Shown: in pieces, positions 59,950-64,000 of the stretch | Layout: each line of letters opens with the position of its first letter | How positions within the stretch are numbered: position 1 is the first letter of the stretch | From: Desulfoluna spongiiphila | Lineage (GTDB): Bacteria; Desulfobacterota; Desulfobacteria; Desulfobacterales; Desulfolunaceae | Direction of reading: 5' to 3' | NCBI RefSeq assembly: GCF_900101345.1 | Contig: NZ_FMUX01000018.1 | Span: 62,001 to 126,000, forward strand | Length of the DNA: 64,000 nucleotides | The notes under the pieces: model-generated | Told to the model about the DNA's origin: nothing | Seen by the model: the letters and a program-made list of their open reading frames with translations, nothing else | Databases searched by the model: none | Made by a program: the position numbers and the translations under genes

Positions 59950-61560
59950 GTGGATATCAAACCGGAAGAGATGATCAAAATAGACAACGCTGTTCCCAAG
60001 AAGTCGTGGATGGACACGCCGCCGGACATGTCCGAAGGCAAGTTCTGCTATCCCGCCAAGGCCAAGACCTTGGACTACCTTGGGCTTCCCAACGGTCGCG
60101 ACTGGTCCCCCGCCGACGAGGACTGGCAGCTTCCCGAAAACTGGCAGCAGATCATTCACGAAGGCTTCAAGGAGCGCCTGGACAAGTACCGCTCCCTCAA
60201 GGTCTTCATGGACATCTGTGTCCGTTGCGGTGCCTGCGCCGACAAGTGCCACTTCTACATCGGCTCGGGTGACCCCAAGAACATGCCGTTCTTACGGGCC
60301 GAGCTGCTCCGAAGCATCTACCGTAACGACTTCACCACCGTGGGCAAGCTCCTCGGCAAGTTCGGCGGTGCCCGGAAGATGACCCCCCAGGTCATCAAAG
60401 AGTGGTTCTCCTACCTCTACCAGTGCACCGAATGCCGAAGGTGTTCCGTCTTCTGCCCCTACGGCATCGACACCGCTGAGATCACCATGATGGGCCGCGA
60501 GCTCTTGAACCTGCTCGGTGTCAACATCAACTGGATCAAGGATCCCGTGGCCAACTGCTCCAAAACCGGCAACCACCTCGGCATCCAGCCCCAGAACTTC
60601 AAAGAGATCATCGAGTTCTTCTGCGAAGACATCGAAGAGATCACCGGCGTCAACATCAACCCCACCTTCAACCGCAAGGGTGCTGAGATTCTTTTTGTCA
60701 CACCCTCTGGAGACGCCTTTGCCGACCCCGGTACCTACACCTTCATGGGGTACCTGATGCTCTTCGAGCACATCGGCCTGGACTACACTCTCTCCACCTA
60801 CGCCTCAGAGGGCGGCAACTTCGGCCTCTTCACCTCTTCGGACATGATGAAAAAGCTCAACGCCAAAATGTACCACGAAGCCGAGCGCCTCGGCGTCAAG
60901 TACATCCTTGGGGGCGAGTGCGGCCACATGTGGCGCGTCATCAACCAGTACATGGGGACCATGAACGGCCCGGCCAACTTCCTGGAGACCCCCGTGAACC
61001 CCATCACCGGCACCGTCTTTGAACACGCCGCGTCCACGAAGATGATCCACATCGCCGAGTTCACCGCCGACCTCATCAAGCACAACAAGCTCAAGCTTGA
61101 CCCGAGCCGCAACGATCACCTCAAGGTGACCTGGCACGACTCCTGTAACCCGGCCCGTGCCATGGGCATGCTCGACGAGCCCCGCTACGTGCTGAAGAGC
61201 GTCTGCAACAACTTCCACGAAATGCCTGCCAACACCATCCGCGAGCAGACCTTCTGCTGCGGCTCCGGTGCCGGCCTCAACACCGAAGAGATCATGGAAC
61301 AGCGCCTCCGCGGTGGCCTGCCCCGTGCCAACGCGGTCAAGTACGTCCACGACAAGTACGACGTCAACACCCTGGCCTGCATGTGCGCCATTGACCGGGC
61401 GGCCCTGCCCCCCCTCATGGACTACTGGGTGCCCGGTGTCGAAGTCACCGGTCTCCACGAGCTGGTGGCCAACGCCCTGGTCATGGATGGTGAAAAAGAA
61501 CGAACCACAAACCTGAGGTTTGAGGATTTACCTGGAGCGGAGGGTGATTCTGATGAATGA
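59950..61560 (+). CDS. dsrK: DsrK, HdrD-like catalytic iron-sulfur subunit
   Basis: The cytosolic subunit related to heterodisulfide reductase HdrD, thought to reduce the DsrC trisulfide. Two [4Fe-4S] motifs lie near residues 93-106 (CVRCGACADKC) and 158-172 (CTECRRCSVFCPYG). The two CCG-type domains follow, with the C-terminal FCCGSGAGLNTEEIM near residue 436 holding the special catalytic cluster. The start is GTG at 59950 with AAGGAG ten bases upstream. The stop overlaps dsrJ by eight bases. Confidence 0.96.
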   Translation: MDIKPEEMIKIDNAVPKKSWMDTPPDMSEGKFCYPAKAKTLDYLGLPNGRDWSPADEDWQLPENWQQIIHEGFKERLDKYRSLKVFMDICVRCGACADKCHFYIGSGDPKNMPFLRAELLRSIYRNDFTTVGKLLGKFGGARKMTPQVIKEWFSYLYQCTECRRCSVFCPYGIDTAEITMMGRELLNLLGVNINWIKDPVANCSKTGNHLGIQPQNFKEIIEFFCEDIEEITGVNINPTFNRKGAEILFVTPSGDAFADPGTYTFMGYLMLFEHIGLDYTLSTYASEGGNFGLFTSSDMMKKLNAKMYHEAERLGVKYILGGECGHMWRVINQYMGTMNGPANFLETPVNPITGTVFEHAASTKMIHIAEFTADLIKHNKLKLDPSRNDHLKVTWHDSCNPARAMGMLDEPRYVLKSVCNNFHEMPANTIREQTFCCGSGAGLNTEEIMEQRLRGGLPRANAVKYVHDKYDVNTLACMCAIDRAALPPLMDYWVPGVEVTGLHELVANALVMDGEKERTTNLRFEDLPGAEGDSDE

Positions 61561-61936
61561 TAAAGGTAAAATATTAGCCGGAGTGGCCATCTTCGCCGTC
61601 CTGGTCTCCTTCCCGTTCTGGTACAACACGGGATCGGCCAAGCCTGCGCCGGAGCTGGTCATCGCTCCGGAAGCCAAAGCCGCCGGAGCGTGTATCCTTC
61701 CCAAGGACCAGATGGCCAAGGAGCACATGCGGCTTCTGGACGGCTGGAGAAACTCGGTGGTTCGCGACGGTCAGCGCGTGTATGTGGCTGACGACGGCAA
61801 GAAGTACAACATGAGCCTGTCCAACACCTGCCTTGAGTGCCACACCAACAAGGCGGACTTCTGCGACAAATGCCATGAGTACGCCTCTGTTAACCCCTAC
61901 TGCTGGGATTGCCACGTGAATCCGAAGGAGAAGTAG
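61553..61936 (+). CDS. dsrJ: DsrJ, triheme cytochrome c
   Basis: The periplasmic triheme subunit of the complex. The 127 residues have an uncleaved N-terminal membrane anchor (residues 6-24) and three heme motifs: CLECH, CDKCH and CWDCH between about residues 94 and 121. Cys47, in GACILPKDQM, sits where DsrJ proteins carry the unusual distal cysteine heme ligand. ATG 61553 is chosen; a longer frame from 61520 lacks support. It overlaps dsrK and ends two bases before dsrO. Confidence 0.95.
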   Translation: MNDKGKILAGVAIFAVLVSFPFWYNTGSAKPAPELVIAPEAKAAGACILPKDQMAKEHMRLLDGWRNSVVRDGQRVYVADDGKKYNMSLSNTCLECHTNKADFCDKCHEYASVNPYCWDCHVNPKEK

Positions 61937-61938
61937 TG

Positions 61939-62721
61939 ATGAAAGAGAGCAGACGAAGCTTCCTGAAGATCGCCGGCGTATCCGCACTGGGCCTGACAGC
62001 CGCGTCCAATGCGCATGCCATCGGCGAGTACTTCATCCCTTCAGGCAAAGCCATCAAAGACCAGAAGGTCAACGAAGCGGATCGATGGGGCATGGTCATC
62101 GACACCCGCAAGCTCACCCACGAGCTGAACGAAAAAATCGGGAAGGCATGCCACATCAACCACAACGTTCCCGAGCTTGACAACAAAAACCACGAGATCA
62201 AGTGGATCTGGGAAGAGCACTACGAACACGCCTTTACCCAGCAGCCCAACGAGTACCAGTCTGAGAAGGCCGAACACGCCCCCATCCTGGTCCTCTGCAA
62301 CCACTGCGAAAACCCTCCCTGCGTCCAGGCCTGCCCCACCAAGGCCACCTTCCAGCGGGAAGACGGTATCGTTCTCATGGACTTCCACCGCTGCATCGGC
62401 TGCCGTTTCTGCATGGCTGCCTGCCCCTACGGCTCCCGCAGCTTCAACTTCCAGGATCCACGAAACGGCCTGGAAGACGGCAAGCCCACCAACCCCGAGT
62501 TCCCCACCCGTACCAAGGGTGTCGTGGAGAAGTGCAACTTCTGCGCGGAAAGACTGGCCGTTGGTAAGGACCCCTACTGCGTGGAGGCCTCTGAAGGCGC
62601 TCTCGTCTTTGGCGACCTCTCCGATGAAAAATCGGAAATTCGCAAGGTCCTGAAAGAGAACTACACCATTCGGCGAAAGGCCAGTCTCGGTACCGGGCCT
62701 TCGGTCTTTTACATCGTTTAA
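61939..62721 (+). CDS. dsrO: DsrO, periplasmic iron-sulfur subunit
   Basis: A 260-residue Tat-exported ferredoxin-like protein (signal SRRSFLKIAG at residues 4-13). Two complete four-cysteine motifs are visible: CNHCENPPCVQAC (near residues 118-130) and CIGCRFCMAACP (near 152-163). A third site has CNFC...CVEAS, where the expected last cysteine is serine. An N-terminal position that in related proteins carries several cysteines has only one (KACHINHN). It passes electrons between DsrJ and DsrP. AAGGAG precedes the ATG. Confidence 0.94.
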   Translation: MKESRRSFLKIAGVSALGLTAASNAHAIGEYFIPSGKAIKDQKVNEADRWGMVIDTRKLTHELNEKIGKACHINHNVPELDNKNHEIKWIWEEHYEHAFTQQPNEYQSEKAEHAPILVLCNHCENPPCVQACPTKATFQREDGIVLMDFHRCIGCRFCMAACPYGSRSFNFQDPRNGLEDGKPTNPEFPTRTKGVVEKCNFCAERLAVGKDPYCVEASEGALVFGDLSDEKSEIRKVLKENYTIRRKASLGTGPSVFYIV

Positions 62722-62733
62722 CGGGAGGTCATC

Positions 62734-63891
62734 ATGCTTGAAAAAGCATTAAGCGGAAGCAGAAATTACTGGCTGTGGCTTGCCGGTCTGATGGCCGTCA
62801 TTGCCGTGGCCTTCATGGGATACATGGAGCAGTGGGAGTTCGGTCTCGGGATCACCGGCATGAGCCGGGACGTCTCCTGGGGCTTTTACATTGCCCAGTT
62901 CACCTTCCTCGTCGGCGTCGCCGCCGGGGGCGTGATGCTGGTGCTCCCCTACTACCTGCACGACTACAAGGCCTTCGGCCGCATCACCATCCTGGGCGAG
63001 TTCCTGGCGGTGGCTGCCGTTGTCATGTGCCTGCTCTTCATCCTGGCCGACCTCGGCCAGCCCAAGCGCGCCATGAACGTGGTCTTAAACGCCACGCCCT
63101 ACTCGATGCTCTTCTGGGATGCCATTGTCTTAAACGGCTACCTCCTGTTGAACATCGTCATTGGCTGGAAGCTCCTCGAAGCCGAGCGCAACGGGGTGCC
63201 TGCACCCAAGTGGGTGAAGTTCCTCATCTACGTCTCCATCCCCTGGGCCTTCGGTATCCATACCGTGACCGCCTACCTGTACTGCGGCCTTCCCGGTCGC
63301 GGCTACTGGCTCACGGCGATCCTGGCTCCCAGGTTCCTGGCCTCGGCCTTTGCCGCCGGTCCTTCGTTCCTGATCCTCCTTTGCTTCATCGTTCGCAAAG
63401 TGACCAAGTTCGATCCCGGCACAAAAGCGATGCAGACCCTCATGAAGATCATCACCTACGCGCTCATCGCCAACGTGTTCTTCTTCCTGTGTGAAGTCTT
63501 CACCGTCTTCTACAGCCAGATCCCCGAGCACATGGACCACCTGAAGTACCTCTTCTTCGGCCACGGCGACAAGGTAGCCCTTGTGCCCTGGATGTGGACC
63601 TCCATGTTCCTCATGATTTCGGCCATTATCCTTCTTGTCATTCCCAAGATCCGGAACAACGAGAAGTACATGCCCTTTCTCTGCATCATGGTGTTCATCG
63701 GGACCTGGATCGACAAAGGCATGGGCATGATCGCCGGCGGCTTCGTGCCCAACGCCATGCACACCTACCACGAGTACGTTCCCACGCCCCTGGAGATTCT
63801 CATCACCGTGGGCGTTTACGCCACAGGCCTTCTGGTCGTGACCATCCTCTACAAGATCGCCACACGGATCAAAGAAGAGGTCAACGCCTAA
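62734..63891 (+). CDS. dsrP: DsrP, NrfD-type membrane subunit
   Basis: The polytopic membrane subunit (PsrC/NrfD family), probably interacting with menaquinone. The 385 residues have about ten membrane segments; the conserved GFYIAQFTFLVGVAAGGVML segment near residues 50-69 and GLPGRGYWLTAILAPRFLASA near residue 187 are typical of the family. GGGAGG precedes the ATG. Last gene of the operon, closed by a terminator. Confidence 0.95.
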   Translation: MLEKALSGSRNYWLWLAGLMAVIAVAFMGYMEQWEFGLGITGMSRDVSWGFYIAQFTFLVGVAAGGVMLVLPYYLHDYKAFGRITILGEFLAVAAVVMCLLFILADLGQPKRAMNVVLNATPYSMLFWDAIVLNGYLLLNIVIGWKLLEAERNGVPAPKWVKFLIYVSIPWAFGIHTVTAYLYCGLPGRGYWLTAILAPRFLASAFAAGPSFLILLCFIVRKVTKFDPGTKAMQTLMKIITYALIANVFFFLCEVFTVFYSQIPEHMDHLKYLFFGHGDKVALVPWMWTSMFLMISAIILLVIPKIRNNEKYMPFLCIMVFIGTWIDKGMGMIAGGFVPNAMHTYHEYVPTPLEILITVGVYATGLLVVTILYKIATRIKEEVNA

Positions 63892-63942
63892 GGCTCAAGC
63901 GTTTGATTGGTTGTATTAATCCGGAATGCCAACTGGATTGTT

Positions 63943-63984
63943 AAAAAAAACCCGCTCTCCTGATTTCAGGGGGGCGGGTTTTTT
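63943..63984 (+). terminator. Terminator of the dsrMKJOP operon
   Basis: AAAAAACCCGC...GCGGGTTTTTT with an inner CTCCTG...CAGGGG region, ending in TTTTTT, 50 nt after the dsrP stop. Confidence 0.93.
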
Positions 63985-64000
63985 GTTTCTCCTTTCCGGT

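Overview
The window comes from a Gram-negative sulfate-reducing bacterium of the Desulfobacterota (old Deltaproteobacteria). The right end carries a complete dsrMKJOP operon for the membrane complex of dissimilatory sulfite reduction. The rest includes a lipid A-type acyltransferase, TolC/RND efflux, TRAP transport and a FadL-type porin. Base composition is GC-rich and fairly even. A marine or sediment Desulfobacteria-type organism fits, but genus is inference. I saw no rRNA, tRNA, CRISPR array, phage genes or intact insertion sequence.

Layout. 1-9.4 kb: small housekeeping and uncharacterised genes (DUF503, a GT39-like membrane glycosyltransferase, a DUF362 ferredoxin protein, a YkgJ-type Cys-cluster protein, a zinc-ribbon protein, DUF429, an HsdR-N-like protein) and gpmI. 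9.4-15 kb: the minus-strand run rplU-rpmA-obgE-proB-proA-nadD-rsfS behind a clear TTGACA promoter. 15.3-20.9 kb: ftsE-ftsX-envC-ctpA-polysaccharide deacetylase, a cell division and peptidoglycan remodelling operon. 21-22 kb: pyrE with a strong terminator. 22-30 kb: an RND tripartite efflux system followed by an OmpR-type two-component system, preceded by four TTTCAC repeats at exact 11-bp spacing. 30-32.8 kb: a MATE exporter and a divergent MerR regulator with a MerR-type 19-bp-spacer promoter between them. 34-37.5 kb: a PAS/sigma-54 activator, two palindromic upstream sites, a sigma-54 promoter and an acyl-CoA transferase. 37.8-39 kb: a FadL-type porin. 39.3-51.3 kb: a sugar-acid catabolic island (TRAP transporter, FCD regulator, an IlvD/Edd dehydratase, dgoD, dgoK, dgoA, kdgK, KDPG aldolase, SBF-type transporter) covering galactonate and gluconate-type aldonates down to pyruvate and triose phosphate. 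51.6-56.7 kb: an acyltransferase and a flotillin/NfeD membrane-domain cluster containing a protein with four 13-residue repeats. 57-64 kb: a TIM-barrel isomerase, an RsbRD-like protein and dsrMKJOP.

The most unusual feature is a dispersed structured repeat of about 170 bp, present in about a dozen full or partial copies between genes. It has 12-bp terminal inverted repeats (GCCTCCGGCGGC / GCCGCCGGAGGC) and internal hairpins whose two arms change together between copies. Most copies begin 5-75 nt after a stop codon and are oriented in the direction of that gene's transcription. Two tandem copies lie in the long leader of the MATE gene. The repeat stays open in one frame and creates false N-terminal extensions on gpmI, the MATE gene and the KDPG aldolase; those starts are corrected here. 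A second short repeat, ending in GCGACCCGCCGGAGGC, lies just upstream of three genes.
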